From an uncultured Clostridia bacterium (GTDB lineage Bacteria > Bacillota > Clostridia > Oscillospirales > Acutalibacteraceae), in NCBI GenBank assembly GCA_937907605.1, contig CALCYI010000075.1, positions 1-50,018 of the forward strand: 50,018 nt of DNA. Direction: 5' to 3'. Both the position numbers and the translations under genes were made by a program. The notes under the pieces are model-generated. The model saw nothing but the letters and a program-made list of their open reading frames with translations. It had not been told where the DNA came from and did no database searches. Numbering within the stretch: the first letter of the stretch is position 1; every line of letters begins with the position of its first letter. Positions 10,639 through 18,646 of this stretch are shown here, in pieces.

Positions 10639-11178
10639 ATGATGAAAAAGTTATCGGTAATTCTGTGCGCGTCAAGCATAGTATATACGTTGTGGTATAT
10701 GCATTTTGATCTGCCGTGGACTAATGACGGTGCGCTATCAACAATAGGACTTACGCACCGTACATATTTTATAATCTGGGGAGTACTCACCTTCGCGGCG
10801 CTTTCGCTCTCGGTTATTACGGCATACAGAGAACGTACGAAAACAAAAATTTATATTCCCCTGCTCACGCTGTCGGGTATAGGTATGGCACTGACTCTGA
10901 TATTCCGTTTTGATTATGACATAAAGCCCAACTACTATTTTCACTGCGCGGGCTCGCTGACGTTTTCAATAGTTACGGGAGTTACAATTTTCCTGCTTTT
11001 CGTGCTTGCAAAGGATAGGCTTTTTGCCGTTATTACTGCGGTTATTCTGATTGCCGATACGGTGCTGCTGATTATTTTTAAAGAAAACGGACTGATTGAA
11101 GCCGTACCGATTTTTGCGGGATATATAATGCTTTGTATTACTAACTTAAGGAGGGATAAAATTGAAATTACACGATAA
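10639..11178 (+). CDS. Hypothetical six-TM membrane protein
   Basis: 179 residues, almost wholly hydrophobic, with about six membrane segments separated by short basic loops (YRERTKTK near residue 65). No motif or family recognised. Two ATG codons in a row (10639 and 10642) follow a weak GGGG site; the first is kept. Its last 17 nt overlap the TTG-started decarboxylase-like gene, so the two are translationally coupled, which hints at a transporter-like or membrane partner role. That role is inference only. Confidence 0.75.
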   Translation: MMKKLSVILCASSIVYTLWYMHFDLPWTNDGALSTIGLTHRTYFIIWGVLTFAALSLSVITAYRERTKTKIYIPLLTLSGIGMALTLIFRFDYDIKPNYYFHCAGSLTFSIVTGVTIFLLFVLAKDRLFAVITAVILIADTVLLIIFKENGLIEAVPIFAGYIMLCITNLRRDKIEITR

Positions 11179-12475
11179 ACTGAAAAAACTTGATAACTAT
11201 CCCTTCCATATGCCCGGTCACAAGCGCAATCCCGAATTTAATATAGTCGGAAGTGAAATTGACATTACGGAAATTGAAGGCTTTGATAATCTTCACTCGC
11301 CCGAGGGTGTTATACTTGAGATTGAAAACCGCCTTTCGAATATTTACAAAGCGGAAAAATCCTTCCTGCTTGTAGGCGGTTCAACGCTCGGTATTCTCTG
11401 TTCTATTCTTGCCCTTACCGAAAGAGGCGACAAGATAATTATTGCGCGCAATTGCCATAAAAGCGTGTATAATGCCTGCATTTTAAATGGACTTAAGATT
11501 GTTTATCTTGAGCCCGAATTTGACAGCATTAACGGCTGCTACACTTCGGTTATGCAGGACAGGGTTGACAGGGCTGTTGAGAGCAACCCCGACGCAAAGG
11601 TGCTCGTTATAACCTCTCCGACCTATGAGGGCAGGATTAGCAATATAAAATGCCGCATACCGCTAATTATCGACGCGGCGCACGGCGCGCACCTCGGACT
11701 CTCCGACTTCCCTGCTTATCCTAAAGGAAGTATTGTCGTATCCTCGCTTCATAAAACGCTCCCCGCATTAACACAGACGGCTGTGCTTAACGTTTATGAC
11801 AGCGCGCTCATATCCGAAATTAAGCGCTACATCGACCTGCTTGAAACCTCTTCGCCGAGCTACGTACTTATGAGCTCGGTATCCGTTTGCTGCGATATTA
11901 TTGAAAACAAAGGCGGTCTTTTTAAGGAGTACTATAAAAATCTTACCTCGTTCAGAGATATTAAGCTCGACGCGCTGAGGCTGAAATACAGCGACGATAT
12001 TTCAAAAATAGTTATTTCCTCGGAAAATACGGACATAAGCGGATACGAATTGGCAAAAATCCTGCGGGAAAAATACCGTATTGAAGCGGAAATGGCAAGC
12101 CTTAATTACGTAGTGCTTATGACCTCAGTGGGCGATACTAAAGAGGCGTTTAATAAGCTTGGTTGCGCACTACAGGAAATTGATTCTGCGCTTACAATAA
12201 AGCCCTGCGGTCTTATTAAAAAGCCTCCCGTGCCCGAGGGCGTAACCGAAGCAGCAATTATTAAAAGCTATGAGGAAACGGAAATAGAAAACTCGGTCGG
12301 AAAAATCAGCGCGGAATTCATCTACGCTTACCCGCCCGATATTCCGATTATCACACCGGGAGAAAGGATAACGCGCGAGGCGCTTGATTACCTTTTAACG
12401 CTTGACAGAGCGGGAGTAAAGGTTATATCCGATTCCGCGCTCTTCCCAAAGTTCATATTGACAAAAGCGGACTAA
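11162..12475 (+). CDS. Orn/Lys/Arg decarboxylase-family PLP enzyme
   Basis: 437 residues, fold-type I PLP enzyme of the ornithine/lysine/arginine decarboxylase family (short Gram-positive form). Seen: the family start FHMPGHKR near residue 17, a Gly-rich stretch GGSTLGIL near 73, DAAHGAH near 172, and the Schiff-base Lys198 in SSLHKTLPA; the C-terminus has the family's ITPGERIT block. Likely makes a polyamine precursor (cadaverine, agmatine or putrescine); the substrate cannot be told. TTG start with AGGAGGG 6-7 nt upstream. The promoter of the next operon lies in its last codons. Confidence 0.85.
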   Translation: MKLHDKLKKLDNYPFHMPGHKRNPEFNIVGSEIDITEIEGFDNLHSPEGVILEIENRLSNIYKAEKSFLLVGGSTLGILCSILALTERGDKIIIARNCHKSVYNACILNGLKIVYLEPEFDSINGCYTSVMQDRVDRAVESNPDAKVLVITSPTYEGRISNIKCRIPLIIDAAHGAHLGLSDFPAYPKGSIVVSSLHKTLPALTQTAVLNVYDSALISEIKRYIDLLETSSPSYVLMSSVSVCCDIIENKGGLFKEYYKNLTSFRDIKLDALRLKYSDDISKIVISSENTDISGYELAKILREKYRIEAEMASLNYVVLMTSVGDTKEAFNKLGCALQEIDSALTIKPCGLIKKPPVPEGVTEAAIIKSYEETEIENSVGKISAEFIYAYPPDIPIITPGERITREALDYLLTLDRAGVKVISDSALFPKFILTKAD

Positions 12476-12486
12476 TAAACTATAAT
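12458..12486 (+). promoter_or_regulatory. Fully consensus promoter of the SCIFF operon
   Basis: TTGACA (12458-12463), exactly 17 bp, TATAAT (12481-12486): both boxes match the sigma-A consensus at every base. The -35 box lies inside the last codons of the decarboxylase gene. Transcription would start some 25 nt before the precursor ATG. Confidence 0.85.
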
Positions 12487-12518
12487 ATTTTCGAATAAAA
12501 ATATAAGAGGTGTTCTTT

Positions 12519-12665
12519 ATGAAGAGAATTAACACATTAAGCTCAAGAAATCTTTGCGAATCCGCTAAGAAGGGCGGCTGCGGCGAGTGTCAGACCTCCT
12601 GCCAGTCAGCAAGCAAGACCTCTTGCTCGGTAGCAAATCAGAAATGTGAGCAGCTTAAGAAATAA
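12519..12665 (+). CDS. SCIFF ranthipeptide precursor
   Basis: A 48-residue peptide. The hallmark core GGCGECQTSCQSA is present at residues 19-31. The peptide has six Cys (13, 21, 24, 28, 36, 43), fitting 'six cysteines in forty-five residues', the precursor of a thioether-crosslinked ranthipeptide. AGAGGTG lies 6 nt before the ATG. Odd: the family's usual Cys in QSACKTSC is Ser32 here and the following Thr is Ser37, while an extra Cys13 is present in the leader. A terminator follows directly, then the maturase. The role of SCIFF products is not known with certainty; a signalling role has been suggested. Confidence 0.92.
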   Translation: MKRINTLSSRNLCESAKKGGCGECQTSCQSASKTSCSVANQKCEQLKK

Positions 12666-12676
12666 TTAAAGGATTT

Positions 12677-12700
12677 ACGGCGGAACGCTCCGCCGTTTTT
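12677..12700 (+). terminator. Internal terminator between SCIFF peptide and maturase
   Basis: ACGGCGGA, loop ACGC, TCCGCCGT and five T. It stands 12 nt after the precursor stop and before the maturase, which has no other obvious promoter. Partial read-through would give much more peptide than enzyme. Confidence 0.85.
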
Positions 12701-12715
12701 CTATGCAGGTGTTTT

Positions 12716-14110
12716 ATGATTCACGCATATAAAATGAACGGGTATAATATCATAATTGACCAGAACAGCGGCTGCGTTCATTCCGTTGACGAGGTCGCAT
12801 ACGATATTATTACCCGATACGAAAGTTCCTCAAAAGAGGAAATTAAAAAATACATACTTAAAAAATACGCCGACGTGAGCGACGTAACAAGCGAGGACAT
12901 AGACCTCTGCTTCAAGGATATTGAAAGCCTTAAAGCAGACGGCAGGCTCTTTTCAAAGGATACCTTTGAAGCATCTGCAACGGATTTCAAGCGCAGGCAG
13001 GGCGTTATCAAGGCTATATGCCTACACGTTGCGCACGGGTGCAACCTAAACTGTGAATATTGTTTTGCAGGTAAGGGCGAATACGGCGGCGCGGATAAGG
13101 GCTTAATGAGCCTTGAAACAGGCAAAAGAGCGCTTGACTTTCTTATTGAAAACAGCGGCGACAGGAAAAACCTTGAGGTCGATTTTTTCGGCGGCGAGCC
13201 TCTTTTAAACTGGGAGGTCTGTAAGGAGCTCGTTAAGTACGGACGCGGGCAGGAGAAGAAGTATAATAAAAACTTCCGCTTTACGCTTACCACAAACGGC
13301 GTGCTCGTTAACGACGAAGTAATTGATTTCTGCAATAAGGAAATGGGAAACGTTGTGCTGTCGCTTGACGGGCGCAAGGACGTTCACGATAACCTCAGAA
13401 AAACTCCGAACGGAAAAGGCTCATACGATTTAATAGTAGATAAATTTAAGAAATTTGCCGACTCGAGAAATCAGAAGGACTATTATATGCGCGGCACGTA
13501 CACGCATTTTAATACCGACTTTTCGGCGGATTTAATCCATATGGCAGACCTCGGCTTTAAGGAGCTTTCCGTTGAGCCCGTTGTCTGTTCCCCCGATGAA
13601 CCGTGGGCGCTTAAGGAAAGCGATTTACCTGTGCTTAAGGAGCAGTACGAAAGCCTTGCAAACGAGATGCTAAGGCGTTACAGGAACGGAAACGGCTTCA
13701 CCTTTTATCACTATATGATAGACCTTGATTCAGGTCCTTGTATCGTAAAGAGGATAAGCGGCTGCGGAGTAGGCACGGAGTATATGGCGGTCACCCCGAG
13801 CGGCGACCTTTATCCCTGCCACCAGTTTGTTTCCGAGGAAAAGTTCAAGCTCGGGAACATATACGACGGCGTTACCAATCCAGAGGTGCTTGGGCAGTTC
13901 AGGGAATGTAACGTGTACTCCCACAAGGAATGTAAGGACTGCTTTGCTAAGCTCTACTGCTCGGGAGGATGCGCCGCAAATGCGTATCACACGACGGGCA
14001 GCGTAAACGGAGTTTACGAGTTCGGCTGCGAGCTGCACAGAAAGCGTATTGAATGTGCGATTATGCTCAAGGTAGCTGAAGCAGAAGAAAACTTAAAGGT
14101 TGAATATTAA
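12716..14110 (+). CDS. Radical SAM SCIFF maturase (SPASM domain)
   Basis: 464 residues, the enzyme that makes Cys thioether crosslinks in SCIFF peptides (CteB type). Residues 1-90 resemble a RiPP recognition element; the radical SAM cluster motif is CNLNCEYC (Cys109, 113, 116); GGEP near 159 binds SAM; a Cys-rich SPASM region (about 340-440) ends with ECNVYSHKECKDC and YCSGGC and would hold two auxiliary 4Fe-4S clusters. Its position directly behind the precursor confirms the role. The start ATG has AGGTG only 4 nt away, a tight site that fits modest expression. Confidence 0.93.
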   Translation: MIHAYKMNGYNIIIDQNSGCVHSVDEVAYDIITRYESSSKEEIKKYILKKYADVSDVTSEDIDLCFKDIESLKADGRLFSKDTFEASATDFKRRQGVIKAICLHVAHGCNLNCEYCFAGKGEYGGADKGLMSLETGKRALDFLIENSGDRKNLEVDFFGGEPLLNWEVCKELVKYGRGQEKKYNKNFRFTLTTNGVLVNDEVIDFCNKEMGNVVLSLDGRKDVHDNLRKTPNGKGSYDLIVDKFKKFADSRNQKDYYMRGTYTHFNTDFSADLIHMADLGFKELSVEPVVCSPDEPWALKESDLPVLKEQYESLANEMLRRYRNGNGFTFYHYMIDLDSGPCIVKRISGCGVGTEYMAVTPSGDLYPCHQFVSEEKFKLGNIYDGVTNPEVLGQFRECNVYSHKECKDCFAKLYCSGGCAANAYHTTGSVNGVYEFGCELHRKRIECAIMLKVAEAEENLKVEY

Positions 14111-14115
14111 AAAAG

Positions 14116-14140
14116 GACGGCAGATTTAACTGCCGTCTTT
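14116..14140 (+). terminator. Terminator of the SCIFF operon
   Basis: GACGGCAG, loop ATTTAA, CTGCCGTC, TTT. It begins six bases past the maturase stop and lies between convergent genes. Confidence 0.85.
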
Positions 14141-14143
14141 GTA

Positions 14144-14485
14144 TTAATTCTCCGAATCTTCAAATAGCTCGCTAAGCTCAGAGTCATTCTCTAAATCGAA
14201 CATTTCCGAATAGCTACTGTCCGAGTTCTCATCAAGCGCAGCTCCGAGAAGTGAAGTTCCCGCCACGCTCATTATTACGGATAATACAATGCTTATAATC
14301 ACGCTTACGAGAGCTGTAATCCCGCAAGCTTTTGCGGTCTTTGGGCGCTCTTTTCTTTTTGTAATAAAAAGTATCAAGCCCACGAGCGGAATTATAAATG
14401 AAAGTATTGCAAGACCTACGCTCGCCTTCTCCTCAATATGCGTGTTATTATTTTGTGACATATTCTGATATTCCTGATTCTCCAT
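14144..14485 (-). CDS. Small membrane protein with acidic tail
   Basis: 113 residues from ATG 14485, chosen because AGGAGGTG stands 6 nt upstream; the longer frame has no site. A polar Asn/Gln-rich N-terminus is followed by two membrane segments (about 25-45 and 58-82) joined by a basic loop (TKRKERPKTAKA), then a Ser/Asp/Glu-rich tail. The layout resembles DUF4190-like small membrane proteins of Clostridia, but no firm family call is possible. It has its own promoter and is divergent from a small XRE regulator, a hint only that the two may be linked. Confidence 0.75.
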   Translation of the reverse strand: MENQEYQNMSQNNNTHIEEKASVGLAILSFIIPLVGLILFITKRKERPKTAKACGITALVSVIISIVLSVIMSVAGTSLLGAALDENSDSSYSEMFDLENDSELSELFEDSEN

Positions 14486-14509
14486 AGTCACACCTCCTTG
14501 TTTTTGTAT

Positions 14510-14538
14510 ATAATAACACATAAGTTTTCAAATGTCAA
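14510..14538 (-). promoter_or_regulatory. Promoter of the small membrane protein
   Basis: Minus strand: TTGACA (14533-14538), 17-bp spacer, TATTAT (14510-14515), 24 nt before the ATG. Confidence 0.7.
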
Positions 14539-14595
14539 CATATGTATTCATTTTTGTATCAAATATAACGTAAACTAAGTTCAGGGGTGTTCAAT

Positions 14596-14829
14596 ATGTT
14601 TATGCCTGTTCTTGATGCAAAAATTGTAGGCGAAGTAATTGCGGCAAAAAGAAAACAAAAAGGTATTTCACAGGAGGTATTAAGCGGGCTTGCCGATATT
14701 GGAAGAACGCATCTTTCAGCTATAGAACGAGGAGAGCGCAAGCCAACGCTTGAAACATTATACCGTATTTCACAAGCTCTCGATATTAAGATGAGCGAAA
14801 TAGTTATTGATATAGAAAAAAAGCTGTAA
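14596..14829 (+). CDS. Small XRE-family regulator
   Basis: 77 residues, essentially one helix-turn-helix domain: GEVIAAKRKQKGISQEVLSGLADI, then GRTHLSAIERGERKPTLETL, the Cro/CI signature. ATG 14596 is taken because GGGGTG lies 6 nt upstream. No effector domain, so it is a stand-alone DNA-binding protein. It is divergent from the small membrane protein and may control it or itself; no clear operator palindrome was found between them. No strong -35 box could be assigned. Confidence 0.85.
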   Translation: MFMPVLDAKIVGEVIAAKRKQKGISQEVLSGLADIGRTHLSAIERGERKPTLETLYRISQALDIKMSEIVIDIEKKL

Positions 14830-14833
14830 TATA

Positions 14834-14856
14834 AAAGCCGCGTAATACGCGGCTTT
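14834..14856. terminator. Bidirectional terminator
   Basis: AAAGCCGCGT, loop AAT, ACGCGGCTTT: a perfect 10-bp stem between the XRE gene and the convergent zinc-ribbon gene. Confidence 0.85.
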
Positions 14857-14866
14857 AAATTATGTA

Positions 14867-16534
14867 TTAAAATACCATAGCTGCTACGCAGCCGAAAATG
14901 AATACGCCTATAATTGCTAAGGCACCGAGTACGAAGCCGGGCATCTCCTTGAACATATCCCAGAGTGTTTCTATTTTGCCGTTCTTATCGGGCTCGCCGA
15001 TGCCGAACATATAGAGTATACCGCATTTTCTTGAGGCGCGGGTACCCATAAGCTTTTTATGTCCGTTTTCCTTAATTTTGTAAATTATCGGATGCTCATA
15101 AATATCCCGTCTCATACCGCGTATCCAGTATAGAATACATATAAAAACAGCAATTATGTACCACGCGGCTCCGTAGCCTACATTAAAATTATCCCAGAAT
15201 TTTTCGCCCGTGTTTGCAATCTGCGCCAGATGTATGGGGGCGGCTATAAACGCCGGCAGGAATATCAAAACGAACATCTTAACCGCCATACTTACAAAAC
15301 GGTAAAGTGAATAGAACTTTATCTTAACGGGGACGTACTGCCCGTCCTTGTCGGGCTCAACGAAAACGGGGGTATTATCAAACGGGTTTTTCAGGATTTT
15401 ATTACCCTCTTCAATAACAAGCTCCCCCGACTGCCGCGAGGCACGTGATTCCTTTGAACGCCGTACTATACGCCGCATTAGAGTCATATGCCCGTCGCAC
15501 ATTGCGCAGAAAAAGATACACGCAAACACCGCACCGAAAAGGCAGACCGCTTCTAAGGCAAAGGAGTAAAAATATGAGAGAATTGCGGTTGCAAGTATAG
15601 TATATATTGCGGGCTCAATCGCCCACGGATACGACCTTTTATAGCGGTCTTTAGTTACGGCGACTCTTCCCGTCTGCCCGTTTACAGCGGCGGTAAGCGC
15701 CCCGAACTTTATAAAATATACGGGAAGGAGCACGGTTACGGAAGCGAGGTCGCTGCCGTCTATTTTTACCAAAGCGTCAGGGGTTTGCAGCACCTTCTGA
15801 ACGGGACGCTCAAAGTCCGCTTCGGTTTCCTTTATTACCCTGTCGTGAACCTCGGCGTCCGAGATATCGCAGAGCTTTACCTTATGTCCGGCTATGAAGG
15901 CGTATTCAAACTTCTCCGCTTTTGACCAGTCAAAAGGTTCGATTTCGTTTAACACGAGATTGTCAAGCTGCTTGCTTGTATTGACAGCCGCGCCCTCTAA
16001 ATAACCTCTGCAGTTGAATTTTCTGCGCGTATCGTCACGCTCGGCTGTCGCCTCAACGGGTCCCCTCACAAGCTGATACGGAAGATAATATGACTGAACT
16101 CTGTCTATTGTTGCAAGGATACCCCTACCCTCTTTGGTAAGACTGTGCTTGTGAGCCCATGCGAGCAGGCGGTTTTTAGCTTCCTGGGGAGTTAAGAAAT
16201 ACGGGATAATCAGATCGGGAAGCTGCTCCGCAGAGGACAGCTCTTTTCTGACAAGCTTAGTACCGCAGAAATCGCAGGTTTCGCTCGCTTCGCCCTCTCC
16301 GAAAATCATCCTTGCTCCGCAGGTTGGACACGAGCACTCCTCGATAACCCTTCCGCCGAAGCGTTCCTGCTTATTCTGCCCGCTGAGCTTACGCCATTTT
16401 AACACTCCGTCCTTGATTTCCTCAATTCCGCTCGTTTGAGAGCAATGAGGACAGCGGTAGGTCTGGTGAATAATATCAAAGCCCGCAGGCGCGCCGCAGT
16501 TTTTACAATATATTCTTAAAGGGTTATTATCCAT
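14867..16534 (-). CDS. Zinc-ribbon membrane protein
   Basis: 555 residues. Three zinc-binding regions near the N-terminus: CKNCG and CPHCS (about 10-33), then CPTCG (70s) and CDFCG (90s). A soluble part of some 200 residues follows, then membrane segments near 310-350 and, further on, about 420-550 with several helices. Proteins of this build are annotated in Clostridia as TFIIB-type zinc-ribbon proteins without known function. ATG has AAGGAG 7 nt upstream. Monocistronic by its flanking terminator and promoter. Confidence 0.8.
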   Translation of the reverse strand: MDNNPLRIYCKNCGAPAGFDIIHQTYRCPHCSQTSGIEEIKDGVLKWRKLSGQNKQERFGGRVIEECSCPTCGARMIFGEGEASETCDFCGTKLVRKELSSAEQLPDLIIPYFLTPQEAKNRLLAWAHKHSLTKEGRGILATIDRVQSYYLPYQLVRGPVEATAERDDTRRKFNCRGYLEGAAVNTSKQLDNLVLNEIEPFDWSKAEKFEYAFIAGHKVKLCDISDAEVHDRVIKETEADFERPVQKVLQTPDALVKIDGSDLASVTVLLPVYFIKFGALTAAVNGQTGRVAVTKDRYKRSYPWAIEPAIYTILATAILSYFYSFALEAVCLFGAVFACIFFCAMCDGHMTLMRRIVRRSKESRASRQSGELVIEEGNKILKNPFDNTPVFVEPDKDGQYVPVKIKFYSLYRFVSMAVKMFVLIFLPAFIAAPIHLAQIANTGEKFWDNFNVGYGAAWYIIAVFICILYWIRGMRRDIYEHPIIYKIKENGHKKLMGTRASRKCGILYMFGIGEPDKNGKIETLWDMFKEMPGFVLGALAIIGVFIFGCVAAMVF

Positions 16535-16554
16535 ATAATCAACTCCTTAGAAAA

Positions 16555-16583
16555 ATTATATCATACTTACAATAATATTTCTA
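16555..16583 (-). promoter_or_regulatory. Promoter of the zinc-ribbon membrane gene
   Basis: Minus strand: TAGAAA (16578-16583), 17-bp spacer ending TGA (extended -10), TATAAT (16555-16560), about 20 nt before the ATG. Confidence 0.5.
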
Positions 16584-16628
16584 CTGTTATATTTAATACA
16601 AAAAATTATTAACAATATTGATATTTTC

Positions 16629-16657
16629 TTGACAATAAATTGTTAGTTTTATAAAAT
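16629..16657 (+). promoter_or_regulatory. Promoter of the aconitase-IDH-rex operon
   Basis: TTGACA (16629-16634), 17 bp, TAAAAT (16652-16657). Directly downstream, 16662-16680 is a near-perfect inverted repeat (TTGTTAAA, ATA, TTTAATAA) whose left half equals the Rex half-site TTGTTAA; a possible operator for the Rex encoded in this operon. Confidence 0.7.
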
Positions 16658-16698
16658 AAGATTGTTAAAATATTTAATAAGTTAAAGGAGGAAGGCTT

Positions 16699-18636
16699 AT
16701 GGGACTTACACTTGCTCAAAAGCTTATTAAAGCCCATCTTGTTGAGGGCGAAATGAAGATAGGCAGCGAAATCGGACTCAGAATCGACCAGACGCTTACT
16801 CAGGACGCAACTGGAACTATGGCGTACCTTGAGTTTGAGGCGATGGGCGTTGACAGGGTTAAAACCGAACGCTCGGTTGCTTACATCGACCACAACACGC
16901 TCCAGACAGGCTTTGAAAACGCGGACGACCACCGTTATATCCAGACGGTGACAAAAAAACACGGCATCTGGTTTTCACGCCCCGGTAACGGTATCTGCCA
17001 TCAGGTACACCTTGAACGCTTCGGTATACCCGGCAAAACCTTAATCGGCTCCGACAGCCACACCCCCACGGGCGGCGGTATCGGTATGCTTGCAATGGGT
17101 GCGGGCGGACTTGACGTTGCGGTTGCTATGGGCGGCGGCACGTACTATATCCCCATGCCGAAAATGACAAGAATAAATCTCACGGGTTACCTCAAACCCT
17201 GGGTTTCCGCAAAGGACGTTATACTCGAGGTGCTCAGAATAATGAGCGTTAAGGGGGGCGTAGGCAAAATAATCGAATACGGCGGCGAGGGCGTAAGGAC
17301 TCTCTCCGTTCCCGAAAGAGCGACTATAACGAATATGGGCGCTGAGCTCGGCGCGACTACTTCAATTTTCCCGTCCGACGAGATTACTCTCGCCTTCTTA
17401 AAGGCGCAGGGACGTGAAAAGGACTGGGTTGAAATCTACCCCGATGCAGACGCTGAGTACGACGAGGTTATTGATATAGACCTGGGCTCGCTTACTCCAA
17501 TGGCGGCGTGCCCGCATATGCCCGACAACGTTAAAACAACCGACGAAATCGGAAGGCTTAAGGTTGACCAGGTTGCAATCGGTTCCTGCACGAACTCCTC
17601 GTATACTGATATGATGAAGGTTGCTTCTATTCTTAAGGGCAAGACGGTTTGTCCGTCAGTATCACTCTGTATAGCTCCGGGTTCAAAGCAGGTGCTCAAT
17701 ATGCTTGCGCTCAATGGGGCGCTCTCCGATATGATTAACGCGGGCGCAAGGATACTTGAAAGCGCATGCGGTCCTTGTATCGGTATGGGACAGAGCCCAA
17801 ACAGCGGCGGCGTTTCGCTTCGTACCTTCAACCGTAACTTTGAGGGCAGAAGCGGTACAAAGGACGGACGGATATACCTCGTATCCCCCGAGGTTGCGGC
17901 GGCTTCCGCGCTCACGGGATACCTCACAGACCCGAGAGAGCTCGGCGAGGCTCCGAAGATTGAAATGCCCGAGCATTTCATAGTTAACGACAATATGATT
18001 GAGCCGCCCGCTTCACCCGAAGAGGCAAAGGACGTTGAGGTATTAAGAGGACCTAACATCAAGCCGTTCCCGAAAACCGAGCCGCTCCCCGTTAGCATTA
18101 CGGCAAAAGCTGTGCTAAAGGTCGGCGACAATATCACGACAGACCATATTATGCCCGCGGGAGCTAAAATACTCCCCTACCGTTCGAATATTCCCCACCT
18201 TTCACAGTACTGCTTTGCGGTATGCGACGAAAGCTTCCCCGAAAGAATCAAATCCGAGGGTAAGGGTATTATTATCGGCGGCGCTAACTACGGACAGGGC
18301 AGCTCAAGAGAGCACGCTGCGCTCGTTCCGCTCTACCTCGGCGTTAAGGCAGTTATCACAAAGAGCTTTGCGCGTATACACGTTGCTAACCTCGTAAACG
18401 CGGGAATACTCCCCTTCACCTTCAAAAACGAGGCTGACTACGACAGAATAGACCAGATGGACGAGTTGGAGCTTGCAGATATCAGAAGCCGTATCGAAAA
18501 CGGTGAGTCCGTTATCCTCAGAAATGTTACCAAAAACGAGGAATACGAGCTTGACTCCTCACACCTTTCAAAGCGCCAGAGGGATATGCTCCTGTGCGGT
18601 GGTCTGCTTGACTATACAAGAGAAATGAATAAATAA
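16699..18636 (+). CDS. Aconitate hydratase
   Basis: 645 residues, the compact clostridial aconitase with the LeuC-like part followed by the swivel domain. It converts citrate to isocitrate through cis-aconitate. The three 4Fe-4S ligands are visible: Cys297 in GSCTNSSY and Cys357/Cys360 in CGPCIG. The swivel-domain loop reads NYGQGSSREHAAL. AAAGGAGG lies a few bases before ATG. Isocitrate dehydrogenase follows after 10 nt, so the pair feeds 2-oxoglutarate for glutamate synthesis. A homoaconitase or isopropylmalate isomerase is less likely given the fusion and the partner gene. Confidence 0.93.
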   Translation: MGLTLAQKLIKAHLVEGEMKIGSEIGLRIDQTLTQDATGTMAYLEFEAMGVDRVKTERSVAYIDHNTLQTGFENADDHRYIQTVTKKHGIWFSRPGNGICHQVHLERFGIPGKTLIGSDSHTPTGGGIGMLAMGAGGLDVAVAMGGGTYYIPMPKMTRINLTGYLKPWVSAKDVILEVLRIMSVKGGVGKIIEYGGEGVRTLSVPERATITNMGAELGATTSIFPSDEITLAFLKAQGREKDWVEIYPDADAEYDEVIDIDLGSLTPMAACPHMPDNVKTTDEIGRLKVDQVAIGSCTNSSYTDMMKVASILKGKTVCPSVSLCIAPGSKQVLNMLALNGALSDMINAGARILESACGPCIGMGQSPNSGGVSLRTFNRNFEGRSGTKDGRIYLVSPEVAAASALTGYLTDPRELGEAPKIEMPEHFIVNDNMIEPPASPEEAKDVEVLRGPNIKPFPKTEPLPVSITAKAVLKVGDNITTDHIMPAGAKILPYRSNIPHLSQYCFAVCDESFPERIKSEGKGIIIGGANYGQGSSREHAALVPLYLGVKAVITKSFARIHVANLVNAGILPFTFKNEADYDRIDQMDELELADIRSRIENGESVILRNVTKNEEYELDSSHLSKRQRDMLLCGGLLDYTREMNK

Positions 18637-18646
18637 GGAGGACACT

